From: Armatimonadota bacterium
GTDB lineage: Bacteria; Sysuimicrobiota; Sysuimicrobiia; Sysuimicrobiales; JACQTN01
Assembly: GCA_016210785.1 (NCBI GenBank)
Contig: JACQTN010000024.1
Coordinates: forward strand, 1-14,745
Length of the DNA: 14,745 nt
Reading direction: 5' to 3'
Shown here: piece by piece, positions 1-7,176 of the stretch
How the letters are laid out: every line of letters starts with the position of its first letter
How positions within the stretch are numbered: position 1 is the stretch's first letter
The notes under the pieces: model-generated
What the model saw: only the letters and a program-made list of their open reading frames with translations
Databases searched by the model: none
Told to the model about the DNA's origin: nothing
Position numbers and translations under genes: made by a program

Positions 1-30
1 AGGGCCTCCCCCGGCCGGACACTTGGTGGA

Positions 31-59
31 GGGTGAAGTGGCACAAAGCCACTTCACCC
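31..59 (-). repeat. Palindromic element downstream of fabI (copy 1)
   Basis: Perfect 12-bp inverted repeat (31-42 with 48-59) around a 5-nt loop, starting 17 nt after the fabI stop codon. Read on the minus strand the loop is TTTGT, and the stem is preceded by GCAAGGTTG. The same layout with a related sequence follows ku at 2001-2029. No T-run follows on either strand, so a classic rho-independent terminator is not assured. It may be a terminator-like member of a dispersed palindrome family. Confidence 0.75.
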
Positions 60-76
60 AACCTTGCCCGATCCTG

Positions 77-868
77 TTACGGCGTCAACCCCATGATGTG
101 GAAGCCGCTGTCCACGAAGATGATGTTCCCGGTCACGGCGCGGGAGAGATCGCTGGCCAGGAAGACGGCCGCGTCGCCCACGTCCTCCTGGGTGATGTTG
201 CGGCGCAGCGGGGCTTTTTCTTCCACCACGTCGCGGAATTGCGAGATCCCGCGCACCGCGCTGGCCGCCAGCGTCTTGAGCGGTCCCGCCGAGATGGCGT
301 TGACGCGGATGTTGGCCGGGCCCAACTCGGCGGCCAGGTAGCGCACGCCGGTTTCCAGTGCCGCCTTGGCCACTGCCATGACGTTGTAGCTGGGGACCAC
401 CCGCTCCACGGCGTTGTAGGTCATGGTCATGATGCTGCCGCCGCCAGAGGCCTGGAGCAGCGGCTTCGCCGCGCGCGCGCAGCAGATGAGGGAGTAGGCG
501 CTGATATCCAGCGCCAGGGTGTAGCCCTTGCGGGAGATCTCGGAGAAAGCGCGGTTGAGGTCTTCCCGGTCCGCGAAAGCGAGAGAGTGAACTACCACGT
601 CGAGCTTGCCCCACCGGTCGCCCAGGGCGCGGAAAACTTCCGCCACCTGGTCGTCCTGCTGCACGTCGCAGGGCAGGGTGGGTGCACTCTCCCCGCCGGG
701 CACTTCCCGCAGCAGTTCCATCAGATTGTCCTTCAGTCGCTCGTTCTGGTACGTGAAGGCCAGTTCGGCGCCTTCCCGCCGGAACCCCTGGGCGATGCCC
801 CACGCGATGCTGCGTTTGTTGGCGACCCCCATGATCAGCGCCTTTTTGTCCGCGAGCAGCACCCGCAT
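77..868 (-). CDS. fabI: Enoyl-[acyl-carrier-protein] reductase (NADH), FabI
   Basis: FabI catalyses the last step of each fatty-acid elongation cycle in the cytoplasm, reducing trans-2-enoyl-ACP with NADH. The 263-residue product has the normal family length. It shows the SDR nucleotide-binding start typical of FabI (GVANKRSIAWGIA, residues 14-26), then HSLAFADREDL (94-104). The active site is Tyr151, Tyr161 and Lys168 in TYNAVERVVP-SYNVMAVAK. The substrate-loop region RVNAISAGPLKTLAAS follows at 188-203. The start is ambiguous: ATG at 868 directly abuts GGAGGG, whereas GTG at 862 (two codons in) has a 7-nt spacing to GGAGG and may be the true start. The gene is divergent from ku and is followed by a palindrome. 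Family assignment is very secure. Confidence 0.96.
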   Translation of the reverse strand: MRVLLADKKALIMGVANKRSIAWGIAQGFRREGAELAFTYQNERLKDNLMELLREVPGGESAPTLPCDVQQDDQVAEVFRALGDRWGKLDVVVHSLAFADREDLNRAFSEISRKGYTLALDISAYSLICCARAAKPLLQASGGGSIMTMTYNAVERVVPSYNVMAVAKAALETGVRYLAAELGPANIRVNAISAGPLKTLAASAVRGISQFRDVVEEKAPLRRNITQEDVGDAAVFLASDLSRAVTGNIIFVDSGFHIMGLTP

Positions 869-898
869 CCCTCCGTGGTGTGTCGTTGCCTTTCTCTT

Positions 899-943
899 GG
901 GCGGGGCGCCGGCCGCTTCCTGCCCGGGGCCGGCGCCCCGCCC
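899..943. repeat. Perfect 16-bp inverted repeat in the fabI-ku divergent region
   Basis: Arms at 899-914 and 928-943 are perfect reverse complements, all G/C, with a 13-nt loop. The near arm lies 31 nt upstream of the fabI ATG, so it would be in the fabI leader if transcription starts beyond it. No T-run follows in the minus direction. It could be a leader structure, a protein-binding site or a transcription block between divergent genes. Confidence 0.7.
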
Positions 944-955
944 GGCCCATATCGA

Positions 956-982
956 ACGTGTGCTCGTATACCGCACACACGT
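956..982. promoter_or_regulatory. Candidate operator (7-bp inverted repeat) upstream of ku
   Basis: ACGTGTG at 956-962 and CACACGT at 976-982 form an inverted repeat with a 13-nt centre. It ends 9 nt before the TATAAT box at 992-997, where a regulator would overlap the -35 zone. Arms are short, so chance is possible. Confidence 0.3.
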
Positions 983-991
983 ATGCGGGAG

Positions 992-997
992 TATAAT
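992..997 (+). promoter_or_regulatory. Candidate -10 box for ku
   Basis: A perfect TATAAT in an otherwise G/C-rich region, oriented towards ku. No convincing -35 hexamer lies 16-18 nt upstream, so the promoter may need an activator. It would give a leader of roughly 120 nt before the ku start at 1123. Confidence 0.45.
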
Positions 998-1122
998 AGT
1001 ACGCCCCGGCCCCGCTGCTGCGAAGCTGAGACAGGAAGTGTGAGAAAGCGAACCACACTTGTAGGGCGTCACTGGGCTGGTGGGCATATCAACACGCCAG
1101 TCTGTACGTGGAGGTGGCATCG

Positions 1123-1989
1123 GTGCGTCCGATCTGGAAGGGACACCTGACCTTTGGCCTGGTCACCATTCCGGTCAAGCTGTACGTCGCCACCGAGTCC
1201 AAGGACGTGCGCTTCCGCCTCCTCCACCAGTCCTGCCTGACGCCCATTCAAAACAAGCGCTTCTGCCCCCACCACAACGAGATCGTGGAGTGGAACGACG
1301 TGGTGCGGGGCTTCGAGTACGCCAAGGGGAAGTTTGTCACCCTCACCGATGAGGAGCTGGACAACGTCCCGCTGGAGACGGCGGGGACCGTGAGCATCGT
1401 GGCCTTCGTCGATCCGCAGGAGATCAACCCCATCTACGTGGAGAAGTCCCACTACCTGGCGCCGGACGAAGGCGGCGCCAAGGCGTTCCGCCTCCTCCAC
1501 GAGGTCATGGGCGAGGCCAGCAGGGTGGCGGTGGGCAAGGTGGTCATCAAGGAGAAGGAGCACCTGGTGGCGGTCCGTCCCCACGACGGCGCTCTGGTGA
1601 TGTCCACGCTGTTCTACGCGGATGAGGTGCGCGCGGTCAAGGACATCCCCGAGCTGCCGGTCGAAGCCAAGCTCCACCCCAACGAGAAGAAGATGGCCAT
1701 GCAGTTGATCGAGGGGCTGGCCGGCGAGTTCAGGCCGGAGGAGTTCCAGGACGGGTACCGCGACGCGCTGCAGAAGGTCATCCAGGCCAAGGTAGAGGGC
1801 GAGGCCGTGGCCGCGGCGCCGGCCCGGCAGGAAGAGAAGGTCGTGGACCTGATGGACGCGCTGCGCCGCAGCCTCCAGATGGCCAAGAAGGAGAGGCCGG
1901 CTCGCAGGGCACGAGAGGCCCGCGAGGTACGGGAAGCGCGTCCCGCCTCCACGGCGCGGGTGGCCGCCATGCGCGAGCGCCATCGCTAG
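1123..1989 (+). CDS. ku: Non-homologous end-joining protein Ku
   Basis: Bacterial Ku forms a homodimeric ring that threads onto double-strand DNA ends and recruits LigD. The 288-residue product begins with the family signature MRPIWKGHLTFGLVTIPVKLY. It continues with a FRLLHQ segment, a CPHH variant of the usual cysteine-rich turn, VEWNDVVRGFEYAKGKFV, and TDEELDNV. The C-terminal part beyond about residue 245 is a basic, Arg/Lys/Ala-rich tail, typical of bacterial Ku and linked to DNA binding. I chose GTG at 1123 because GGAGG at 1110-1114 lies 8 nt upstream and the protein then starts exactly as homologues do. An in-frame GTG at 1108 would add five residues. ligD follows in the same orientation after 144 nt, supporting a joint repair role. 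The palindrome at 2001-2029 separates the two genes. Confidence 0.95.
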   Translation: MRPIWKGHLTFGLVTIPVKLYVATESKDVRFRLLHQSCLTPIQNKRFCPHHNEIVEWNDVVRGFEYAKGKFVTLTDEELDNVPLETAGTVSIVAFVDPQEINPIYVEKSHYLAPDEGGAKAFRLLHEVMGEASRVAVGKVVIKEKEHLVAVRPHDGALVMSTLFYADEVRAVKDIPELPVEAKLHPNEKKMAMQLIEGLAGEFRPEEFQDGYRDALQKVIQAKVEGEAVAAAPARQEEKVVDLMDALRRSLQMAKKERPARRAREAREVREARPASTARVAAMRERHR

Positions 1990-2000
1990 CCTGCAAGGTT

Positions 2001-2029
2001 GGCTGGAGTCGCTTTGCGCCACTCCAGCC
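2001..2029 (+). repeat. Palindromic element downstream of ku (copy 2), possible terminator
   Basis: A 9-bp perfect stem (2001-2009 with 2021-2029) extends through one C-C mismatch (2010/2020) to two more pairs, with loop TTTGC. It is preceded by GCAAGGTT (1993-2000), as in the copy after fabI. It is followed by the T-rich stretch TTCATTTTGTTC, so it could terminate ku transcription. The two copies match at 23 of 29 positions. Confidence 0.7.
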
Positions 2030-2133
2030 TTCATTTTGTTCGCGACCGGGGGAGACCCTTGGCCGGCGTGTGCGACTCGGTGTGAAGGGGCCAACCCCTG
2101 TACTCGCATCATCGCTTGTGACGCGGTGGGAGG

Positions 2134-5124
2134 ATGCCAGTACGGCCCTCGGGGCTCGATGAATACGCCCGGAAGAGGGCGTTTGATCGCACCCCCGAAC
2201 CCAGCGGGGTTGCGCGTCCCGCCCCCGCGCCGCGCAGAGGCGCGCTCTCCCGCTTCGTGATCCAGGAGCACCACGCTCGCCGTCTGCACTGGGACTTCCG
2301 CCTGGAGATGGAAGGCGTGCTGCGCTCGTGGGCGGTGCCCAAGGGGCTCAGCATGGATCCCCGGGACAAGCGCCTGGCCGTGGCCGTGGAGGATCACCCG
2401 CTCGAGTACGTGGACTTCGAGGGCGTGATCCCGGAGGGCAACTACGGCGCGGGCACGGTCATGGTGTGGGACGCGGGCACCTACGAGTGCCTGGAGGGCG
2501 ATCCCGCGGCGGCCTACGCCAAAGGCAAGCTCACCCTCCGGCTGCAGGGCGAGAAGGTGCGCGGCGAGTTCCACATGGTCCGCACGCGCATGCCCGCCCG
2601 CGGCGGCGCGGCGCGGGTCGCCGGCGCTGACGCGGAGCCGGGGGACAAGGCGCAGTGGTTGATCTTCAAGAAGTCCGACGGCGACGCGGTGTCAGGATGG
2701 ACGATGCCCTCGCCGTCGGTGTCGGTCAAGACGGGCCGTACCATCGAGCAGATCAAAGCAGAGGCGTCGGCACGATGGCTCTCGGGCGATCCGGCGTCCG
2801 CATCAAGGAAACCCGGCGCGCCGGGCCGGCGTGCGGAAGACGCGCTGCGGCGCGCGCTGCGCGCCATCGGCCTCCCGGCGCGCGGCGGCGAGTCCTTCCC
2901 CTCAAAGATCAGCCCGATGCTGGCCACGACGCGCGACGAGCCATTTGACGATCCGCGCTGGCTCTTCGAGATCAAGTGGGACGGCATCCGCGCCATCGCC
3001 CACCTCCGCCGGCAGGACGCCGAGCAACAGGTGACGCTGCGCAGCCGCGGCGGCCTGGCCATCAACGCGCAGTACCCGGAGGTCGTGGAAGCGCTGTATG
3101 CGCTCGACCTCCCCGACGCGGTTCTCGACGGCGAGATCGTTGCCCTCGACTCCCGGGGGCGCGCGCAGTTTCAACTGCTGCAGGCGCGCCTCCACGGCGA
3201 CGGCGCGAACACCCCGCGCGCGGCGCCGAAGCCGCCCATCGTCTACTACGTCTTCGATCTCCTTTACGTCGGCGGGCACCTGCTCATGGAGCGGCCGCTG
3301 GTGGAGCGGCGGAAGGTGCTGGAGGCGCTGCTGCCATCGCATCGGACCGTGCGCCTGTCGCAGGCGGAGCCGGCCGCGGGACGGGCGTTCTACGATGCCG
3401 CGCACCGTCTGGGGATCGAGGGCGTCATCGCCAAGAGCGCCGACCGCCCGTACGAGCCCGGCAAACGCACGGCCCACTGGGTGAAGATCAAGGTCAAGCA
3501 GCGGCTCGAGGCGGTGGTGGCGGGATACACCAAAGGGCAGCGTGCACGGGCGAAGACGTTCGGCGCGCTGCTGCTCGGCGCCTATGACGACCACGGCACG
3601 CTGCGGTACATCGGCCATGCCGGCGGCGGCTTCACCGACTCGGAGCTGCGCCGTGTCTTCGCGCTGCTGCAGGCGCGCCGGCAGGACGCCTGTCCCTTCC
3701 CGGAGGTTCCGCCCACCAACGCGCCGCCGGCGTGGGTGCGGCCGGAACTGGTGGCAGAGGTGGAGCACGGCGGGTGGACCGCCGACGGGCTGCTGCGCTT
3801 TCCGGTGTACCGCGGGCTGCGCGACGACAGGCCGGCCCACCAGGTGCGGTTGGAACGGCCCGTAGTGTCCGGCGGCGGGAGCCCATCCCGGGGTCCGGGC
3901 GCCCCCAACGGCGAGGGCGCGGGTAGTGCGAAAGCGCACGTGAAGGGCGGCGGGCGTGCAGAGGATCGAGGTCGGGCAGCGCGTGAACGTGCGGGGGCCC
4001 GGGACACGCGGAACCCGGGGGCCGGGACAAAGATGCGAGGGGCCCGCGCGCCGGGGCCCAGACCGGAGGCGGTGGCTGCCGCCCCCGGGGATGCGCGCTC
4101 CGTGGGACAGGCGCTGGCCGCGGCGGGAGTGCCGGTCGAGTTCACGAACCTGGACAAGGTCTTCTGGCCGCAGCGCGGCTACACGAAAGGCGATCTCATC
4201 CGCTACTATCTCGCGGTGAGCGAGACGATCCTGCCTTACTTGCGCGGCCGCCCGCTCACGCTGCGCCGCTTCCCCGACGGTATCGCGGGGCCAAGTTTCT
4301 ACCAGAAGAACTATCCGGACGCGCCGTCCTTCGTGCGTCTCGTCGACATCTGGACCGAGAGCAGCAAGGAGCGCCTGTCCGCGCCGGTGGGCGGCGACGT
4401 CTTCACGTTGCTGTGGCTGGCGCAACTGGCCTGCGTCGAGATGCACGCCTGGTTCAGCCGCATCACCCCCGCCCGGCGGTCGCCACTCCCGGAGGCCGGG
4501 TCCACAGACTTCGCGGTCTCGGAGGAAGCGCTGCGGGGTAGCGTGCTGAACCTGCCCGACTTCGTCGTGCTGGACATCGATCCGTACATCTTTCCCGATG
4601 GGAAGCTTCCCACGGGCAGGGGCGAGAAAGATCCCGACTACACGCGGCGCGGGTTTGACGCGGCGCTGGAGGCGGCGCTGCTGCTGCGCGAGGTCCTGAC
4701 TTCGCTGCGGCTGGAGAGCTTCGTGAAGACCAGCGGGAAGACCGGCCTGCACATCTTCGTCCCCATCGCCCGCCGCTACACCTTCGAGGAGACCCACGCC
4801 TTCGCCAAGACCCTCACCCGGTACCTGGCGGCGCGCCATCCGGAGAAGGTGACCACGGCGTGGGCGGTGGAGCAGCGGGTGGGGAAGGTGTTCCTGGACT
4901 ACAACCAGAACCGCCTGGGTGCCACGCTGGCCGGCGCCTACAGCGTGAGGCCGACGCCGCAGGCGACGGTGTCGATGCCGCTCACGTGGGAGGAGTTGGG
5001 TCGGGGAATCGACCCGCTGGCGTTCACCATGGAGACCGCGCCGGATCTGGTCAGGCGGCGGGGCGACCCGTGGAAAGATCTGCTGGCCAGGCCGCAGCGG
5101 CTGGACCACCCCCTCAAACCTTGA
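2134..5124 (+). CDS. ligD: Multifunctional DNA ligase D (phosphoesterase-ligase-polymerase)
   Basis: LigD trims, fills and seals double-strand breaks held by Ku. The 996-residue protein has the PE-LIG-POL order known from Pseudomonas LigD. The 3'-phosphoesterase domain (about 40-185) shows FVIQEHHARRLHWDFRLE and DHPLEYVDFEGVIPEGNYG. The ATP-dependent ligase domain (about 256-575) carries the adenylated lysine Lys281 in EIKWDGIRA, with DGEIVALD and the VKIKVK motif. A low-complexity Gly/Arg/Ala/Pro linker spans about 577-655. The primase-like polymerase (about 660-985) has the metal-binding DIDP aspartates 814 and 816, SGKTGLHIFVP (867-877) and Asp922 in FLDYNQN. It is longer than typical LigD (about 840 residues) because of the linker and an insert after DIDP (817-840). 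GGGAGG directly abuts the ATG at 2134. No other in-frame start fits, since a stop lies at 2119-2121. The end overlaps the convergent macrodomain gene by 11 bases. Confidence 0.95.
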   Translation: MPVRPSGLDEYARKRAFDRTPEPSGVARPAPAPRRGALSRFVIQEHHARRLHWDFRLEMEGVLRSWAVPKGLSMDPRDKRLAVAVEDHPLEYVDFEGVIPEGNYGAGTVMVWDAGTYECLEGDPAAAYAKGKLTLRLQGEKVRGEFHMVRTRMPARGGAARVAGADAEPGDKAQWLIFKKSDGDAVSGWTMPSPSVSVKTGRTIEQIKAEASARWLSGDPASASRKPGAPGRRAEDALRRALRAIGLPARGGESFPSKISPMLATTRDEPFDDPRWLFEIKWDGIRAIAHLRRQDAEQQVTLRSRGGLAINAQYPEVVEALYALDLPDAVLDGEIVALDSRGRAQFQLLQARLHGDGANTPRAAPKPPIVYYVFDLLYVGGHLLMERPLVERRKVLEALLPSHRTVRLSQAEPAAGRAFYDAAHRLGIEGVIAKSADRPYEPGKRTAHWVKIKVKQRLEAVVAGYTKGQRARAKTFGALLLGAYDDHGTLRYIGHAGGGFTDSELRRVFALLQARRQDACPFPEVPPTNAPPAWVRPELVAEVEHGGWTADGLLRFPVYRGLRDDRPAHQVRLERPVVSGGGSPSRGPGAPNGEGAGSAKAHVKGGGRAEDRGRAARERAGARDTRNPGAGTKMRGARAPGPRPEAVAAAPGDARSVGQALAAAGVPVEFTNLDKVFWPQRGYTKGDLIRYYLAVSETILPYLRGRPLTLRRFPDGIAGPSFYQKNYPDAPSFVRLVDIWTESSKERLSAPVGGDVFTLLWLAQLACVEMHAWFSRITPARRSPLPEAGSTDFAVSEEALRGSVLNLPDFVVLDIDPYIFPDGKLPTGRGEKDPDYTRRGFDAALEAALLLREVLTSLRLESFVKTSGKTGLHIFVPIARRYTFEETHAFAKTLTRYLAARHPEKVTTAWAVEQRVGKVFLDYNQNRLGATLAGAYSVRPTPQATVSMPLTWEELGRGIDPLAFTMETAPDLVRRRGDPWKDLLARPQRLDHPLKP

Positions 5125-5692
5125 TGGAGCCAGCTTCGGACAGGATCTCCCGCAGCGCCTCCGCGTAGGTCTTGAAGTCAGCGTCCGAGAAGAGAACGAA
5201 CCTGACCTCATCGAATGACAGTTCCCTCAGCGCGTTCACCACGGTCCGCAGAGCCAGGCGCGCCGCCTGCGCCACCGGGTAACCGTAGACCCCGGTGCTG
5301 ATGGAGGGGAAGGCGATGGTGCGGATGCGGTGCTGGGCGGCGAGCGTGAGGCTGGCGCGGTAGGCGGAGGCGAGCAGGTCCGGCTCGCCCTTCTTTCCCC
5401 CCTCCCACACCGGCCCCACCGCGTGGATGACCCGGCGCGCGGGCAGGTTCCCGCCGGTGGTGATGACCGCCGTGCCCGTGGGACACCCGCCGCGCTCCGC
5501 GCGGATTCTGGCGCACTCCTCCTCGATGGCCGGCCCGCCCGCGCGCCGGATGGCGCCGTCCACCCCGCCGCCGCCGATGAGCCGGCTGTTGGCGGCGTTG
5601 ACGATGGCGTCCACCTTCTGCTGCGTGATGTCGCCCTGCACCAGCGACAGCGTGCAATCGCCGATCTTCCGCGTGACGCCTCCGTCAGGCAT
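5114..5692 (-). CDS. Macrodomain O-acetyl-ADP-ribose deacetylase (YmdB/MacroD-like)
   Basis: Macrodomain hydrolases of this class remove acetyl or ADP-ribosyl groups from ADP-ribose derivatives in the cytoplasm. The 192-residue protein follows E. coli YmdB nearly motif for motif: VQGDIT (18-23), DAIVNAANS (28-36), GGGGVDGAIRRAGGPAI (40-56), CPTGTAVIT (70-78), VIHAVGPVW (88-96), FPSISTGVYGYP (128-139). Asn35 and Asp45 match the YmdB catalytic pair. The ATG at 5692 has a modest GGTGG upstream. The last 11 bases overlap the end of ligD, so the genes are convergent. ADP-ribose chemistry and strand-break repair are linked in other organisms, but here adjacency is the only evidence of a joint role. 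Confidence 0.93.
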   Translation of the reverse strand: MPDGGVTRKIGDCTLSLVQGDITQQKVDAIVNAANSRLIGGGGVDGAIRRAGGPAIEEECARIRAERGGCPTGTAVITTGGNLPARRVIHAVGPVWEGGKKGEPDLLASAYRASLTLAAQHRIRTIAFPSISTGVYGYPVAQAARLALRTVVNALRELSFDEVRFVLFSDADFKTYAEALREILSEAGSIKV

Positions 5693-6007
5693 GATCCACC
5701 GCCTCCGCCGTGGCGCTCCACCGCCTCAGCATCCGTCCGCGCCTTCCGGCGTGTACCCAAGATACTCTTCCATCGCCGCTTCCACCTTGCGCAGGGCGTC
5801 CCGTCAGGTGTCGATTCGGCCGGGATAGGGATTTAACGAGGTTGCCGGGCCCCCTGGGTGGTGGCACGCCCGGGTCCCGGCGCCGGGCCCAGCAGGAGCC
5901 ACGCCAGGCCGGGGACAACTCCCACGCTGGGAGCCAGAGCTGCCGCGCGGCGGATCACCCGCAGGGCATGGCCGGAGACCGGCGCCGCGCGGCCATGGGA
6001 GAGCACG
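5693..6007. other. Intergenic region with a possible gene-tail remnant
   Basis: No convincing complete gene is present. On the minus strand, 5726-5803 holds 25 open codons ending LGYTPEGADGC and a stop, bounded upstream by a TGA. The amphipathic stretch ALRKVEAAMEEYLG looks protein-like, so this may be the tail of a degraded gene that preceded the macrodomain gene. A short hairpin (CTCCCA-CGC-TGGGAG) lies around 5925-5940. No clear promoter was seen for either flanking gene. Confidence 0.35.
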
Positions 6008-6718
6008 ATGGTGCGCGGACTCACCCTGAGCTACTACGGGCACAGCGCCTTCCTGTGGGAGACGCCCGGCCTGCGCCTCCTCATCGATCCCTACCGCAAC
6101 CCGCGCCACCGCACCTGGTTTTTGCGCGAGTTCCCCAGGCTGCACTGCCATCTCGCCCTGGTCACCCACGCCCACTTCGACCACGATGCCACCGACCGAC
6201 TCCCCACCACGGCTTCAATCCTGCGGCTCCCGGGCGAGTTCCGCCACGGGGAGGCCGTCATCCGGGGCGTGGAGGACGTGCACGCCGGGCCGTGGGGTGG
6301 CCAGGGCATGCGCAACGTGATGTTCGGCGTGGAGATCGCGGGCGTGCGCTTCCTGCACATCGGCGACAACCGGATGGGAATCCCCGCGGAGGCGCTGGCC
6401 CGGATCGGTCCCGTGGACGTGCTGATGGTGACGGTGGACGACTCCTGCCACCTGCTGACCTACCGGGAGGTCGACACCCTGGTCGCACGGATCCGGCCCA
6501 GGGTCGTCATCCCCGTGCACTATCTGATTCCCGGGCTGACCGCGCAGGAGTCGACGCTCCGTCCCGCGGACGGTTGGCTGGCGACCCAGAGGACCGTGCG
6601 GAGGATGGGTGCGGAGATCGCGTGCCCGCCGGAGGTCCTTCCCGCGGCCACGGAGATTTGGGTGCTCCGAAGCTGTGTCGGAAATGTGCCAGAAGCGAAA
6701 CACCTTGAGGCCGGGTAA
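6008..6718 (+). CDS. Metallo-beta-lactamase-fold hydrolase (UlaG/L-ascorbate-6-P lactonase-like group)
   Basis: This is a 236-residue cytoplasmic member of the MBL superfamily. The amino end, LSYYGHSAFLWETPGLRLLIDPY, is the first beta-sandwich strand set. The metal site is THAHFDHDATDRLP, giving His54, His56, Asp58 and His59. HIGDNRMG at 117-124 supplies the bridging Asp120, and VIPVHYLIPG supplies His171. The arrangement resembles UlaG-type and 'Zn-dependent hydrolase' proteins of general DNA-uptake or lactonase annotation; the true substrate cannot be read from sequence. The start ATG at 6008 follows GGGAGAG (5997-6003) at suitable spacing. A GTG directly after it is an alternative. The frame is open upstream to about 5858, but that stretch is Arg/Ala-rich, non-homologous-looking and lacks a ribosome site. 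The gene appears to stand alone and ends before an 18-bp hairpin. Confidence 0.85.
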   Translation: MVRGLTLSYYGHSAFLWETPGLRLLIDPYRNPRHRTWFLREFPRLHCHLALVTHAHFDHDATDRLPTTASILRLPGEFRHGEAVIRGVEDVHAGPWGGQGMRNVMFGVEIAGVRFLHIGDNRMGIPAEALARIGPVDVLMVTVDDSCHLLTYREVDTLVARIRPRVVIPVHYLIPGLTAQESTLRPADGWLATQRTVRRMGAEIACPPEVLPAATEIWVLRSCVGNVPEAKHLEAG

Positions 6719-6762
6719 CTGGATCTCGATCCGCGGACGGATCCGGTGCGGTGACCTTCGCT

Positions 6763-6806
6763 GCACTCCGGCGGAGGCGCGGTGTTCGGCGCCTCCGCCG
6801 GAGTGC
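6763..6806. terminator. Perfect 18-bp stem-loop between convergent genes
   Basis: Arms 6763-6780 and 6789-6806 are perfect reverse complements separated by GGTGTTCG. The hairpin lies between the end of the MBL gene (6718) and the end of the convergent small gene (6818), the place expected for a bidirectional terminator. No T-run follows on either side, so factor-independent termination is unproven. A mobile palindrome is the alternative. Confidence 0.55.
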
Positions 6807-6817
6807 CTGTTGATGTC

Positions 6818-7015
6818 CTAGCGCGGATCGAGCCGGTTCTTCTCCATGGACGTCGGCGTCGCCGCCACGATGATGGAGCCGCTCTGGAGGCTCAGGACGA
6901 AGCCGGTGTGGCCGTCCAGAGGCCGGGTGTTGAGGTCGTCGTTGCCCGCGAAGGCACCAGACGCCGCGACCAGGGTCGCGGTGATGATCAGCACGGCAGC
7001 CAGCAACACGCGCAT
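6818..7015 (-). CDS. Small secreted or periplasmic peptide of unknown function
   Basis: The 65-residue product has a clear Sec-type signal peptide: Arg2, a hydrophobic core VLLAAVLIITATLVAA, and an AFA cleavage site after about residue 23. The mature peptide is about 42 residues (GNDDLNTRPLDGHTGFVLSL onward, ending SMEKNRLDPR) with no cysteines and no motif I recognise. The start ATG at 7015 has a strong purine-rich ribosome site (AAGGGGGG) about 7 nt upstream, which argues for a real gene. It is monocistronic, convergent with the MBL gene and divergent from the KGG-protein gene. Function is unknown; a role in the envelope is only inferred from the signal peptide. Confidence 0.65.
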   Translation of the reverse strand: MRVLLAAVLIITATLVAASGAFAGNDDLNTRPLDGHTGFVLSLQSGSIIVAATPTSMEKNRLDPR

Positions 7016-7161
7016 TGTGGTTCCCCCCTTTTCTTCCCTGTCTGGATTTGGGACTCGCTTGTTAGGAACGGCGGTCGGCGCCGGATTATTCCCGGCCCCG
7101 CCGCCGCGCGGGTAGTGGGTCAGTTTGAAATCAGGGAAGACTGGCGGGAATCGCCGAGCCG

Positions 7162-7170
7162 TGCCATACT
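7162..7170 (+). promoter_or_regulatory. Extended -10 promoter of the KGG-protein gene (leaderless)
   Basis: TGC followed by CATACT (7165-7170) forms an extended -10 element, with exactly 6 nt to the GTG start at 7177. Transcription would therefore begin at the start codon. The -35 zone (TGGCGG, 7142-7147) is poor, consistent with an extended -10 type. Confidence 0.5.
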
Positions 7171-7176
7171 GAAGGT

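Noticed and set aside
23..1150. Long open frame on the plus strand opposite fabI
   Set aside because: Antisense shadow of a high-GC gene; the translation is His/Arg/Gly-rich with no motifs, while the minus strand encodes a textbook FabI.
1069..2574. Long minus-strand open frame across ku and the start of ligD
   Set aside because: Antisense shadow spanning two real genes and their intergenic palindrome; no family motifs.
2902..5211. 769-codon minus-strand open frame opposite ligD
   Set aside because: High-GC antisense artefact; low-complexity translation, and the plus strand carries all three LigD domains.
5858..6007. N-terminal extension of the MBL-fold protein
   Set aside because: Arg/Ala-rich, not resembling the family, no ribosome site; the fold begins directly after 6008.
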